From contig JASBVM010000049.1 in the NCBI GenBank assembly GCA_029961055.1, positions 1 to 60,048 on the forward strand: 60,048 bases of DNA. The letters run 5' to 3'. The notes under the pieces are model-generated. The model made no database searches. It was not told where the DNA came from and saw nothing but the letters and a program-made list of their open reading frames with translations. The stretch's first letter is position 1. Each line of letters opens with the position of its first letter. Position numbers and translations under genes: made by a program. The stretch is from Bacillota bacterium. GTDB lineage: Bacteria > Bacillota > Sulfobacillia > JAIMAT01. Shown one piece after another: positions 40,774 to 49,830 of the stretch.

Positions 40774-42378
40774 TTGTTCGCCCAGATCCTCGACCCCACC
40801 GGCAGCCCGCCCCTGACCGTCCTGCTCGCCCTGGTGCCGCTGGCCTTCCTGCTCGTCCTGCTCGCCGTCTTCCGCCTGAGCGCCTGGCTGGCGACGCTGG
40901 TCGGCAGCGCCGTCACCCTCGCCCTGGCCATGCTGGTCTGGCGGGCGCCGGCGGGCGGCGCGCTGGCCGCCTACCTCTACGGCGCCCTCCAGGGCACGTG
41001 GGTGATCGACTGGATCACCTTCTGGGGCCTGGTCATCTTCAACACGCTCGTCCTGACGGGCAGCTTCGACCGCTTCAAGAGCTGGATCCTGGCCGAGGCG
41101 ACGGCCGACATCCGCGTCCAGACCATCCTCCTGGCCTGGTCCTTCGGCGCCCTGCTGGAGGGGTTGGTCGGCTTCGGCTATCCCTGGTCGGTGGTCGCGC
41201 CCATCCTGATCGGCATCGGCATCAGCGACCTGGAGGCGATCCGCGTCGCCGCGCTGGCCAACAACGCGCCCGTCTCGTACGGGGCGCTGGGCGCGCCCAT
41301 CCTGGCCCTGGGCGTGGTCACGCAGCTCGACCCGTTCGCCCTCTCGGCCTCGGTGGGGAAGCTGGTGGCCGTCCTGGCGCTGCTCCCGCCCTGGATCCTC
41401 ATCTACCTTGTCAGCGGCCGCCAGGGGCTGAAGGAGGCCTGGCCGCTGGCGCTGGTCGCCTCGCTCTCCTACATCGCCGGCCAGTACCCGGTCTCCCAGT
41501 GGGTCGGCCCCTACCTGCCCGACCTGACCGGGTCGCTGGTCTCCTTCTGGGTGCTCTACGCCTTCCTGCGCGTCTGGCGGCCGCGGGTGGTGCGGGGCTT
41601 CGGCGGGTCGCCGCTCGCCGCGGCGGCGGACGATCCGGCGGGGAACGGGGGCGGTCTCAGGGCGGCGCTCGAGGCCTGGCTTCCCTATATCGTGCTGATC
41701 GTGGTGGTGGTCGCCTGGACGGGGCCCTGGTCGCACCTGCCCTCGCTCACCCTCTTCAAGCTCTCCACCTCGGCGGTCTCCTCCGTGACGCACCGGGAGG
41801 TGACGTCCGCCTTCGCCTTCACGCCGCTGGGCGGCGGCACCGCCATCCTGGCCAGCTGGCTGGTCATCACCGCCATCCTGCGCCCCTCGCTCCGGACGCT
41901 GGGCGAGGTCTTCGCCCGCACCTTCCGGCAGATGTGGGGCGCGCTCCTGGTCGCGTTCTTCATCTTCGGGCTCGCCTACGTCTTCAACTACTCGGGGATG
42001 GCCGCCTCGCTGGCCTACAGCTTCGCCAAGGTGGGACCGGCCTTCGTGGTCCTGGCGCCGGTCTTGGGCTGGGTGGGCGTGGCGCTGTCGGGGAGCAACA
42101 CCTCGACCAACGCCATGTTCGGGCAGATCCAGGTGGTGGCCGGGAAGCTCCTCGGCTTCCCCGCCCTCCTCCTCCCCTCGCTCAACTCGGTGGGGTCGGA
42201 GATCGGCAAGCCGATCGCCCCGCAGACGGCCAGCGTCGGCGTCTCCACCAGCCGGCTCGTGCGCAACGAGGGCGAGGTGATCCGGCACAACATGGGCTGG
42301 ACCCTGGTTCTCCTCGCCTACCTGATCCTGATCGGCCTCTTCTTCCGCTACGTCGTACCCGGGGCGATGGAACTCTGA
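40774..42378 (+). CDS. L-lactate/glycolate permease (LctP family)
   Basis: The 534-residue carrier has about 12-14 membrane segments and the LctP family blocks GTWVIDWITFWGLVIFNTLV, FGALLEGLVGFGYPWSVVAP, ANNAPVSYGALGAPILALG and VALSGSNTSTNAMFGQIQ. E. coli LldP and GlcA are homologues, and GlcA sits in the glc locus, so transport of glycolate as well as lactate is likely. The TTG start has GGGAGGAGG nine bases upstream. It ends the glcEFD operon. Confidence 0.92.
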   Translation: MFAQILDPTGSPPLTVLLALVPLAFLLVLLAVFRLSAWLATLVGSAVTLALAMLVWRAPAGGALAAYLYGALQGTWVIDWITFWGLVIFNTLVLTGSFDRFKSWILAEATADIRVQTILLAWSFGALLEGLVGFGYPWSVVAPILIGIGISDLEAIRVAALANNAPVSYGALGAPILALGVVTQLDPFALSASVGKLVAVLALLPPWILIYLVSGRQGLKEAWPLALVASLSYIAGQYPVSQWVGPYLPDLTGSLVSFWVLYAFLRVWRPRVVRGFGGSPLAAAADDPAGNGGGLRAALEAWLPYIVLIVVVVAWTGPWSHLPSLTLFKLSTSAVSSVTHREVTSAFAFTPLGGGTAILASWLVITAILRPSLRTLGEVFARTFRQMWGALLVAFFIFGLAYVFNYSGMAASLAYSFAKVGPAFVVLAPVLGWVGVALSGSNTSTNAMFGQIQVVAGKLLGFPALLLPSLNSVGSEIGKPIAPQTASVGVSTSRLVRNEGEVIRHNMGWTLVLLAYLILIGLFFRYVVPGAMEL

Positions 42379-42383
42379 AGCAC

Positions 42384-42449
42384 GGGACCGGGCTGCTGCC
42401 CGACCGGGAGGACGCCGCTCCGCCCCCCGGCCGCGCACGCCCGGTCCCG
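42384..42449. terminator. Possible terminator between convergent permease and alcohol dehydrogenase genes
   Basis: CGGGACCGGG (42383-42392) pairs perfectly with CCCGGTCCCG (42440-42449) across a long loop that contains a further small hairpin GGGC-TGCT-GCCC. The gap is only 98 bases and no T-run is present, so the element may act in both directions. Confidence 0.4.
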
Positions 42450-42476
42450 CTCCGTCCGGTGGGCGCCGTCAGGCCG

Positions 42477-43511
42477 TCAGGCGGGGACCAGGACGGCGCG
42501 CCCCTCGATCCGGCCGTGCGCGAGGTCGTCGAAGGCCTCGTTCATCTCCTCGAAGCGGACCCGGCGGATGCGCGGGCGAGCGACGCCGCGCCGGGCCAGC
42601 TCCAGCACCTCGCTCAGCTCCAGGAGGCTTCCCCAGTTGCTCGTGGTCAGCTCGGCCTCGTTGAGCAGACCGGTGCTGAACTCCAGCTTCCCGCCCGCGA
42701 GGCCGACGATCACCACCCGCGCCTGGCGGCCCGCCATCGCCCACGCCTGCGCCATGGTGGAGTCGGCGCCGACGAAGTCGACGACGCCCTGGGCTCCCTC
42801 GCCGCCCGTCAGCTCCTTCACCTTGGCCACGGGGTCTTCCTCGCGGCTCTGGATCACGTGGTCGGCGCCGAGCTCGCGGGCGATCTCGAGCTTCCGGGGG
42901 TCGACGTCGACCGCGACCACGGTGCAGCGCGGCGTCAGCGCCCGCGCGTACTGGACGCCGAACTGGCCGAGGCCGCCGACGCCGATGATGACCACCGTGC
43001 TGCCGGGGTAGAGCCGCGGCAGGAGCTTCTTCACCGCCCGGTAGGGGGTGAGGCCGGCGTCGGTCAGGGGCGCCGCCTCCACCGGGTCGAGGCCGTTCAG
43101 CGGCAGGAGGTAGCGGTAGGTGGGCACCAGCAGGTACTCGGCGTAGCCGCCCGGAAGGCCGATTCCCACCCACTTCCGGGTGTCGGTCAGCTGTTCCTGG
43201 CCCGACCAGGCGAACCGGTCGGGTTGCTCGCTCCAGCCGCCGTAGACGGCGACCGGTTCGCCCTTGGCGAGGCCGCGGACGCCCTCGCCGGTCGCCTCCA
43301 CCCAGCCCGCGTTCTCGTGGCCCAGGGTGAAGGGGAGACCGGGGAGGATCGGGATCTCGCCCGCCATGAGGTGGAGGTCGGAGTGGCAGAGGCCGGCGCC
43401 GCCGATACGGACGAGCACCTGCTCGCCCCGCGGCTCGGGGACCGGCACCTCGCGGATCTCCAACGGTTTCTTGTACTCGACGAGCTGGGCCGCATGCATG
43501 GTTCGCGCCAT
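42477..43511 (-). CDS. Zinc-type alcohol dehydrogenase (MDR family) lacking structural zinc cysteines
   Basis: The 344-residue enzyme has the catalytic zinc ligands Cys42 (GAGLCHSDLH) and His65/Glu66 (LGHEN), an Asp in PLTDAGLTPYRAVKK as third ligand, and a Rossmann motif IGVGGLGQFGVQYA. The lobe that normally holds four cysteines binding structural zinc reads GGWSEQPDRFAWSGQEQL and has none. ATG at 43511 follows GGGAGGTG by eight bases; a GTG nine bases upstream would sit on that site. Primary or secondary alcohol oxidation with NAD is expected. It stands apart from the operon of the exporter. Confidence 0.86.
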   Translation of the reverse strand: MARTMHAAQLVEYKKPLEIREVPVPEPRGEQVLVRIGGAGLCHSDLHLMAGEIPILPGLPFTLGHENAGWVEATGEGVRGLAKGEPVAVYGGWSEQPDRFAWSGQEQLTDTRKWVGIGLPGGYAEYLLVPTYRYLLPLNGLDPVEAAPLTDAGLTPYRAVKKLLPRLYPGSTVVIIGVGGLGQFGVQYARALTPRCTVVAVDVDPRKLEIARELGADHVIQSREEDPVAKVKELTGGEGAQGVVDFVGADSTMAQAWAMAGRQARVVIVGLAGGKLEFSTGLLNEAELTTSNWGSLLELSEVLELARRGVARPRIRRVRFEEMNEAFDDLAHGRIEGRAVLVPA

Positions 43512-43599
43512 CGCGCGCACCTCCCGCAGTTTGGGATGGAGCGTCGGGCGCGCGGACGCCCCCGCCCCGTGACTTCCTGCCGCTCCCGACAGCGCTATT

Positions 43600-45447
43600 C
43601 TACCCCCCTGCCAGCGCCTGCACCTGCACGAGCCGCCAGTAGAGGCCGCGCCGTTCCAGGAGCTCGGCGTGGCTGCCCGATTCGCGGATGCGGCCGCCCT
43701 GGACGACGAGGATCCGGTTGGCCCGGCGGGCGGTGGAGAGCCGGTGCGCCACCACCAGCGTCGTCCGGCCGGCGCTCAGCCGTTCCAGCGCCTGCTGGAT
43801 CTGCATCTCGGTCTCGGTGTCCACGTTGGAGGTGGCCTCGTCCAGGATGAGGAGGGGCGGGTCGAAGCAGAGGGCGCGGGCGAAGGCGATCAGCTGGCGC
43901 TCCCCCGCCGAGAGGCCGGTCCCGCGCTCGCCCAGCGCGGTCTCGTAACCGTGCGGCAGCCGCTCGATGAAGCGGTCCGCCCCCACCGCCCGGGCCGCCT
44001 CCCGGACGCGCTCCAGCGGGACGGACGGGTCGCCGAGCCGGATGTTCTCGGCGACGCTTCCTTCGAAGAGGAAGACGTCCTGCATCACCACGCCCACCTG
44101 GCGCCGGAGCTCCGCCACCGGGAAGGAGCGGATGTCCCGTCCGTCCAGGAGGATGCTCCCCCGCTGAATCTCGTAGAGCCGCGTCACCAGGCTCATGATG
44201 GAGCTCTTCCCGGCGCCGGTGGGGCCGACGAAGGCGACCATCTCCCCCGGCTCCACGTGGAAGTCGACGTCCCGGAGAACCCAGCGGCCCGGCTCGTAGG
44301 CGAACCAGACGCGGTCGAAGTCCAGCGCGCCCCGCACCCTTTCGACGGGCGCGCGCCGGGCCGCTTCCTCCACGCCGGGTTCGGGCAGCCGCGCCTGCGT
44401 GTCCAGCAGGCCGAAGATCCGCTCCGCCCCGGCCTGGGCCGACTGGACCAGGTCCAGCTTCTCGGCCAGGTCCATGATCGGCCGGAAGAGCTGCTGCACG
44501 TAGTTGAGGAAGGCGTAAACGACGCCGAAGGCGACCGCACCGTGGAGGACGGCCGACGCGCCCGCCACCAGCAGCAGCGCGGTCGCCCAGGAACCGAGCA
44601 GGTGGATGGACGGGTAGTAGAGCGAGAAGACGAAGAGCTGGCGCATGTTGGCGTCCAGGTAGTCGCGGTTGACCCGGTCGAAGCTCTGGTGCTGCGCCTC
44701 CTCCCGCCGGAAGATCTGGACGGTGCGCATGCCGTCGACGTTCTCGGCCACCGCCGCATTCACCCGCGAGAGGCGGCTGCGCACCGCCCGGTAGGCACGC
44801 CGCGCCCGCGACTGGTAGAGCACCGTCACCGCCGCCACCAGCGGCATCAGAGCCAGGGAGACGGCGGCCAGCCGCGCGTCCAGCCGGAACATGACCGCCA
44901 CGGAGCCGGTCACCAGCGCCAGGTCGTTGAGCGAGGTGACCAGGGCCTCGCTGAAGAACTGGCTGAGGGCCTCCACGTCGTTGGTCAGGCGCGTCACCAG
45001 GCGGCCCACGGGCGCGCGGTCGAAGAAGGCCGTCTCCAGCGCCAGCACGTGGGCGAAGAGCCGCTGGCGGAGCTCGGCCAGCAGCGCCTGGGTGCTGCGC
45101 GCCAGGATGAGCGTCTGGGCCCAGCCGGCCAGGAACTGGACCAGCACCGCGGCCAGAAGGATCAGCCCGAGGTGGAGGACCGCCTGGACGGCCCCGGCCC
45201 GGAGCTGGGGGGCGCTCGCCCAGCCCTGGAGGGTGGCCCGGGCGGCGGGGACGATGATGCTGTCGATGGCGACCTTCAGGATGTAGGGACGGGCCAGGCT
45301 GGCGCCCGTGGAGGCGAGGACCAGCAGGGCGGCCAGGGCGAACCCTTTCCAGTACGGCCGCGCCAGCCGGATCAGCCGGGCCAGGACATGCGGGTCGAGC
45401 TGCTCCAGGTCGCGCTCCTCCTCCTGTTCCTGCTCGCGCCCGCTCAC
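43600..45447 (-). CDS. Heterodimeric ABC exporter, subunit with the consensus ATPase site residues
   Basis: Six membrane helices precede an ATPase domain (GPTGAGKSS, signature GLSAGERQLIAFARAL, Walker B LLILDEATSNVD with the catalytic Glu, and switch VVAHRL). Total length is 615 residues. It overlaps the partner gene by GTGA and resembles YheH/BmrD or TM288. Such pairs export drugs or lipids. The N-terminal extension is Glu-rich (REQEQEEERDLEQLD). Confidence 0.9.
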   Translation of the reverse strand: MSGREQEQEEERDLEQLDPHVLARLIRLARPYWKGFALAALLVLASTGASLARPYILKVAIDSIIVPAARATLQGWASAPQLRAGAVQAVLHLGLILLAAVLVQFLAGWAQTLILARSTQALLAELRQRLFAHVLALETAFFDRAPVGRLVTRLTNDVEALSQFFSEALVTSLNDLALVTGSVAVMFRLDARLAAVSLALMPLVAAVTVLYQSRARRAYRAVRSRLSRVNAAVAENVDGMRTVQIFRREEAQHQSFDRVNRDYLDANMRQLFVFSLYYPSIHLLGSWATALLLVAGASAVLHGAVAFGVVYAFLNYVQQLFRPIMDLAEKLDLVQSAQAGAERIFGLLDTQARLPEPGVEEAARRAPVERVRGALDFDRVWFAYEPGRWVLRDVDFHVEPGEMVAFVGPTGAGKSSIMSLVTRLYEIQRGSILLDGRDIRSFPVAELRRQVGVVMQDVFLFEGSVAENIRLGDPSVPLERVREAARAVGADRFIERLPHGYETALGERGTGLSAGERQLIAFARALCFDPPLLILDEATSNVDTETEMQIQQALERLSAGRTTLVVAHRLSTARRANRILVVQGGRIRESGSHAELLERRGLYWRLVQVQALAGG

Positions 45448-47306
45448 GGTGCCGCCTCCCTCCGCGTCCTCTCGCCCGTCGAGGTGGGCCAGAGGCCTCC
45501 CTCCCGGTCGACCGCTTCGCTGCCCGCCCCCTCCGCCGCCAGCTCCGCCTCGAGCCGCTGCTCCTCCCAGAGGCGGGCGTAGAGCCCGCCCCGGGCGAGG
45601 AGCTCCGCGTGGCGGCCCCGCTCCACCACCCGACCCTGGTCCAGGACCAGGATCTCGTCCGCCCCCTGGAGCGAGGCGACCCGGTGCGAGACGAAGACGG
45701 TGGTCGTCTCGCGCATCACCGTCCGGAGACCGGCCAGGATGCGCGCCTCGGTCTCGGTGTCGACGGCGGAGAGGCAGTCGTCCAGGATCAGCACCCGCGG
45801 CCGCCCCACCAGCGCCCGGGCGATGGCCACCCGCTGGCGCTGGCCTCCGGAGAGGCTGATGCCCCGCTCCCCGAGGACGCTCTCGTACCCCTGGGGAAGC
45901 GCGGCGATCTCGTCGTGGATCCCGGCCAGCCGCGCCGCCCGCTCCACCTCTTCGTCGCTGACCTGCTCGGGGCGGAAGGCGATGTTCTCGCGCACCGTGG
46001 TCGCGAAGAGGAAGGCTTCCTGGGGGACGTAGGCCACCTGGCGGCGGAGCGTGTCCAGCGGCAGCTGCTCCACCGGGACGCCGTCGTAGAGGATCCGCCC
46101 GCGCGGCACCTCGTGGAGCCGGAGCAGCAGGTCGCAGAGCGTGGACTTGCCCGCGCCGGTCCGTCCCAGCACGCCCAGCATCTGGCCCGGCTCCAGGCGG
46201 AAGCCCACCTCCTCCAGGGCGGGCGGCAGCTCCGGCCGATAGCGGAAGGTGAGGTCGCGCACCTCCAGCGCGCCGCGGAGCTCCTGCACCGGCCGCGTCT
46301 CCGGCCCGTCCGAGACCTCCGGGCGCACGGCCAGGAGCCGGTCGATCCGCTCCATGGAGGCCTGCCCGCGCTGGATCAGCCCCACCACCCAGCCCATGGC
46401 CATCATCGGCCAGACCAGGGCGCCCAGGTAGAGGTTGAAGGCGACGAACTCCCCCAGGCTGATCTGCCCGGCGATGGCCAGCGCGCCGCCGTAGGCCAGG
46501 ACGATGACGGTGGCCAGGGCGCTCAGCACCTGGATGAGCGGCTGAAAGAGCGCCTGCACCCGGGCCATGGCCAGGTTCCGCTCCTGGAGCTGGCGCGCGC
46601 GGTCGCGGAAGGCCTCGGCCTGGCGGGCCTCCAGGACGAACCCTTTGACCACCCGGATCCCGGCCACGCTCTCCCGGACCAGGTCGGAGAGGTCGCCGAA
46701 GCTGGCCTGCACCTCGGCGAACCGCTCGCGCGTCACCCGCCGGAAGAGCCAGGCGGTCAGCGCGATCAGCGGCAGAGGAAGGAGTCCCACCACCGTCAGC
46801 CGCCAGCTGATGGAGGTGGCCATCAGCGCGATGGTGACGAGCGTGATGTAGACCGAGTCGACCAGGCTGACGACGCCGTTGCCGAAGGCGAAGCGGACCG
46901 CCTGCACGTCGTTGGTCGCCAGCGCCATCAGGTCGCCCGTCCGGTGCTCGGCGTAGAAGCGCGGCCCCATGCGCTGGAAGTGCCGGAAGAGCAGATCCCG
47001 CAGCGCGTAGTCCAGGCGCCGGGAGGCGCCCTGGACCTGCTGCCGCCAGACGTAGCGGAAGAGCGCCGTCACGACCGCCAGGCCGGCGATCAGCGCCACG
47101 TAGCGGTAGACCTCGGTCATGACCGGCCCTGCCCGGGCGCCGCCGGCGGCGCCGCCGTGCAGGCGGACGATGGCGTCCGTGGCCCGCCCGATCAGCGTCG
47201 GCTCCACCAGACCGAGCGTATCGGTCATCACCAGCGCGAGCACGCCCAGGACGTAATGCCACCGTTCGCGTCTCAGGAAGGGGAAGAGCGGCCGAAAGAC
47301 GTTCAC
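45444..47306 (-). CDS. Heterodimeric ABC exporter, subunit with degenerate ATPase site
   Basis: The 620-residue protein has six membrane helices followed by an ATPase domain with GRTGAGKST, signature SLSGGQRQRVAIARAL and switch SHRV. Walker B ends in LILDDCLSAVD, so the catalytic Glu is replaced by Asp, exactly as in BmrC and TM287. One of the two nucleotide sites should therefore be inactive, typical of asymmetric exporters. GTG start at 47306. Substrates are unknown. Confidence 0.9.
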   Translation of the reverse strand: MNVFRPLFPFLRRERWHYVLGVLALVMTDTLGLVEPTLIGRATDAIVRLHGGAAGGARAGPVMTEVYRYVALIAGLAVVTALFRYVWRQQVQGASRRLDYALRDLLFRHFQRMGPRFYAEHRTGDLMALATNDVQAVRFAFGNGVVSLVDSVYITLVTIALMATSISWRLTVVGLLPLPLIALTAWLFRRVTRERFAEVQASFGDLSDLVRESVAGIRVVKGFVLEARQAEAFRDRARQLQERNLAMARVQALFQPLIQVLSALATVIVLAYGGALAIAGQISLGEFVAFNLYLGALVWPMMAMGWVVGLIQRGQASMERIDRLLAVRPEVSDGPETRPVQELRGALEVRDLTFRYRPELPPALEEVGFRLEPGQMLGVLGRTGAGKSTLCDLLLRLHEVPRGRILYDGVPVEQLPLDTLRRQVAYVPQEAFLFATTVRENIAFRPEQVSDEEVERAARLAGIHDEIAALPQGYESVLGERGISLSGGQRQRVAIARALVGRPRVLILDDCLSAVDTETEARILAGLRTVMRETTTVFVSHRVASLQGADEILVLDQGRVVERGRHAELLARGGLYARLWEEQRLEAELAAEGAGSEAVDREGGLWPTSTGERTRREAAP

Positions 47307-47355
47307 CCAGTTCGCCTCACGCGACCCAGTCTAGCACGCGGCCGAAAAGCGGCGC

Positions 47356-47377
47356 GGGCGGCCGCCTCCGGCCGCCC
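47356..47377 (-). terminator. Hairpin after the oxalate oxidoreductase operon
   Basis: GGGCGGCC (47356-47363) and GGCCGCCC (47370-47377) form an 8-bp stem. On the minus strand it is followed within ten bases by CTTTTC. It lies between the last subunit gene and the exporter genes. Confidence 0.55.
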
Positions 47378-47433
47378 ACACCACCTGCCTCCCAGCCCGC
47401 TCGCCGCCCTCGTCCTCCGGCTCGGCTCGCCGC

Positions 47434-48537
47434 CTACGGGGCGGCCTCGCCGGCGCCCTCGCCGGCCGCCCCCTCGTCGACCGCGCCGTCAGCGGGCGCC
47501 GCCAGCTTCCGGCCGGGCCGCGGCAGCCCCTCGGGGAGCGCCGCGACCGGCAGGAAGCCCGGCAGGATCCACTTCTCCCACATCTCGTCGACCTTGGACT
47601 GGAAGTACTCGATGTCGTCCTCCGTGAAGTGCGCGAAGCGCCCCTGCCGCATCAGGTACTCGCGCACCGGCTTCCGCTTGCGACGGCCCTCCACGATCTG
47701 CCTGGTGATGCCGTTGTAGCGCAGCTCGCCCTCGACGACCTCCCAGAGCGGGACGACGCCGCACTCCACCGCCAGCTGCCCGAGCTCCCGCGAGTAGCGG
47801 GGGTCGAAATCCCAGCCCTTCGGGCAGGCGTCGTGCACGTGCAGGTAGGTGGGCCCGCCCACCCGGAGCGCGGTCCGGATCTTGTTCATCACGTCGACGC
47901 CGAAGGCGGCGCTGGCCGAGCCGATGTAGCGCGCCTCCGGGTGGCCGGCCACCAGCATGGCCGGCGTGTTCTTCTTCCAGCGGTCCTGGGTGATGCGCCT
48001 GACCGTCCCCGAGGGGGTGAAGGCGGTGACCGCGCCCCAGGGGGTGCTTCCCGACGCCTGGATGTCGGTGTTGGCGTAGGACTCGTTGTCGTAGAGGATG
48101 ATCAGCGCGTTGTACTGGGTGTGCTGCAGGGCGGCCGAGATGGCCGACAGCCCCATGTCCGCACCGCCGCCGTCGCCGGCGATGCCGATCACGTTGATCG
48201 GCTCCTCAGGAAGCTTCCCTTTCCGCTGCTGCACCGCGTAGCCCGCCGCCGCCCCGATGACGGCGGCCCCGGTGGCGCCCAGCTGGGTGTGCATCCAGGG
48301 GATCACCCAGGGCGTGGCGTAGTAGCTGGTGTTGGCCACGTACATGCAGCCCGTGGCGCCGATGGTGACCGTCCTCGGACCGGCCGCCTTGGCGAGGTAC
48401 TTCATCAGCAGGGCCGAGTGGCAGCCCTGGCACGTGCGATGGCCCGAGGTGTAGAACTCCTCGACCGGAACGTCTCGGATCGTCCGGATGGGGGCCAGAT
48501 CCGGCCGCCCCGCGGGCCGCGCCTCCGTGATCGCCAT
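47434..48537 (-). CDS. Oxalate oxidoreductase-type 2-oxoacid:ferredoxin oxidoreductase, beta subunit
   Basis: This is the thiamine pyrophosphate subunit. Cluster-binding cysteines include Cys in RTCQGCHSALLMK and GATGCMYVANTS. The TPP motif runs from GDGGGADMGLSAISAALQ to YDNESYANTDIQASG. At 367 residues it is longer than typical beta subunits (about 310) because of a C-terminal region ending in a disordered acidic tail. The ATG at 48537 has AGGAGGTG nine bases upstream, inside which an alternative GTG lies. It is the last of three subunit genes; the alpha subunit supports oxalate as substrate. Confidence 0.85.
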   Translation of the reverse strand: MAITEARPAGRPDLAPIRTIRDVPVEEFYTSGHRTCQGCHSALLMKYLAKAAGPRTVTIGATGCMYVANTSYYATPWVIPWMHTQLGATGAAVIGAAAGYAVQQRKGKLPEEPINVIGIAGDGGGADMGLSAISAALQHTQYNALIILYDNESYANTDIQASGSTPWGAVTAFTPSGTVRRITQDRWKKNTPAMLVAGHPEARYIGSASAAFGVDVMNKIRTALRVGGPTYLHVHDACPKGWDFDPRYSRELGQLAVECGVVPLWEVVEGELRYNGITRQIVEGRRKRKPVREYLMRQGRFAHFTEDDIEYFQSKVDEMWEKWILPGFLPVAALPEGLPRPGRKLAAPADGAVDEGAAGEGAGEAAP

Positions 48538-48597
48538 CTCCGCTTCCACCTCCTGGCGAGATCGCCTTCGCCCGGCGGTTCGCGTCGCCGCGAGCCG

Positions 48598-49830
48598 CTA
48601 TTCCACAGGGCCACGGACGCCGATCCAGTGGGCGCTCTCGGCCAGGAGGTCGCCGGCGGCCGACCTCTCCAGCTGCTCCTGGATCCGGAAGACGTCCTCC
48701 ACCGAGACCTCACGGCCTCCGAGGCCCGCGATAAAGCCGATCACCGGCGGCCGGTCCGCAAGGTCGTAGAGCGCGCTGCGCACCTCGTTGTAGACCGCGC
48801 CGCCATGCCGCGTGGAACCGTACGAGTAGTCGCGATCGACCACTCCCACCCCCTTCCGGCCGTGCAGGAAGTGCCGCAGCTCCTCGTCCGGGAAGGGCCG
48901 GAACCACTTGATGCGCAGGAAGCCCACCCGCTTCCCCCGCTCCCGCATCTGGTCCACCGCCACCTTGATCGGCATGGCCACCGTCCCCATCCCGATCAGC
49001 ACGTAGTCGGCGTCCTCGATCCGGTAGGTCTCGACGAAGGGGTTCGGGTCGCCCCGGCCGGTCAGCCGCCTCAGCTCCTCGTACGCCTCGGCGATGACGC
49101 CGCGCGCCCGGCGCATGGCGGCGTCCGACTGCTTGCGCGTCTCCATCACCCAGTCCTCGTTGTACTGGGGGGCGATGGAGATGGGGTTGTCGGGGTGGAA
49201 GCGCCGCTTCTTCAGGTCGTACGGAGGAAGGAAGGCCTCGACCAGATCCTTCTCCGGCACCATCACCAGGTGCTGCGAGTGCGTCAGGAAGGCGCCGTCC
49301 ATGGAGAGCGCGCAGGGGAGCGAGACGCGCGCATCCTCCGCCACCCGGTAGGCGAGGAAGGTGGTGTCCAGCGCCTCCTGCCCCTCCGCCACCCAGTAGA
49401 GGAGCCAGCCCGCGTCCCGCACCGCCAGCGCGTCGTTGTGCTCCACGCCGAAGGCGCCCGGGTCGTCCAGCGCCCGGTTGCCGACCAGCGCCACCACCGG
49501 CAGCCGGAGCGCGGCCGTCACCACGATGGCCTCCATGGCGTACATCCAGCCGACGCCGGAGGAGCCGACGAAGACCCGCGCCCCGGTGGCCGAAGCGTGC
49601 TTGACGATCTCGAACTGCGAGTGCTCGCTCTCGGCGATGATGAAGTCGGCGTCCATCTGGCCGTTGGCGATCATCTTGGCGACGGCGCTCATCACGCTGT
49701 CGTAGGGACGGATGGGATAGCCGGCCATCACGTCCACGTCGGCCAGGCGGAGCGCCTGCGCCACCGCCTCGGTGCCGGTGATCAGTTCCTCGTGCTGCGC
49801 GAATCGCTTGGAAGCCTCTGTCACAGCCAT
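48598..49830 (-). CDS. Oxalate oxidoreductase-type alpha subunit
   Basis: The 410-residue subunit has the pyrimidine-domain motif YPIRP at 38-42, where pyruvate enzymes have YPITP, and then Arg119, Asp122 and Phe127 in GNRALDDPGAFG. I recall Moorella oxalate oxidoreductase using Tyr28, Arg31, Arg109, Asp112 and Phe117 for oxalate binding and decarboxylation; all match with a constant shift of ten. The enzyme would split oxalate to two CO2 and reduce ferredoxin. Its ATG shares one base with the stop of the gamma-delta gene (TGATG). The family also includes pyruvate and 2-oxoisovalerate enzymes, which the Arg in YPIRP disfavours. Confidence 0.83.
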   Translation of the reverse strand: MAVTEASKRFAQHEELITGTEAVAQALRLADVDVMAGYPIRPYDSVMSAVAKMIANGQMDADFIIAESEHSQFEIVKHASATGARVFVGSSGVGWMYAMEAIVVTAALRLPVVALVGNRALDDPGAFGVEHNDALAVRDAGWLLYWVAEGQEALDTTFLAYRVAEDARVSLPCALSMDGAFLTHSQHLVMVPEKDLVEAFLPPYDLKKRRFHPDNPISIAPQYNEDWVMETRKQSDAAMRRARGVIAEAYEELRRLTGRGDPNPFVETYRIEDADYVLIGMGTVAMPIKVAVDQMRERGKRVGFLRIKWFRPFPDEELRHFLHGRKGVGVVDRDYSYGSTRHGGAVYNEVRSALYDLADRPPVIGFIAGLGGREVSVEDVFRIQEQLERSAAGDLLAESAHWIGVRGPVE

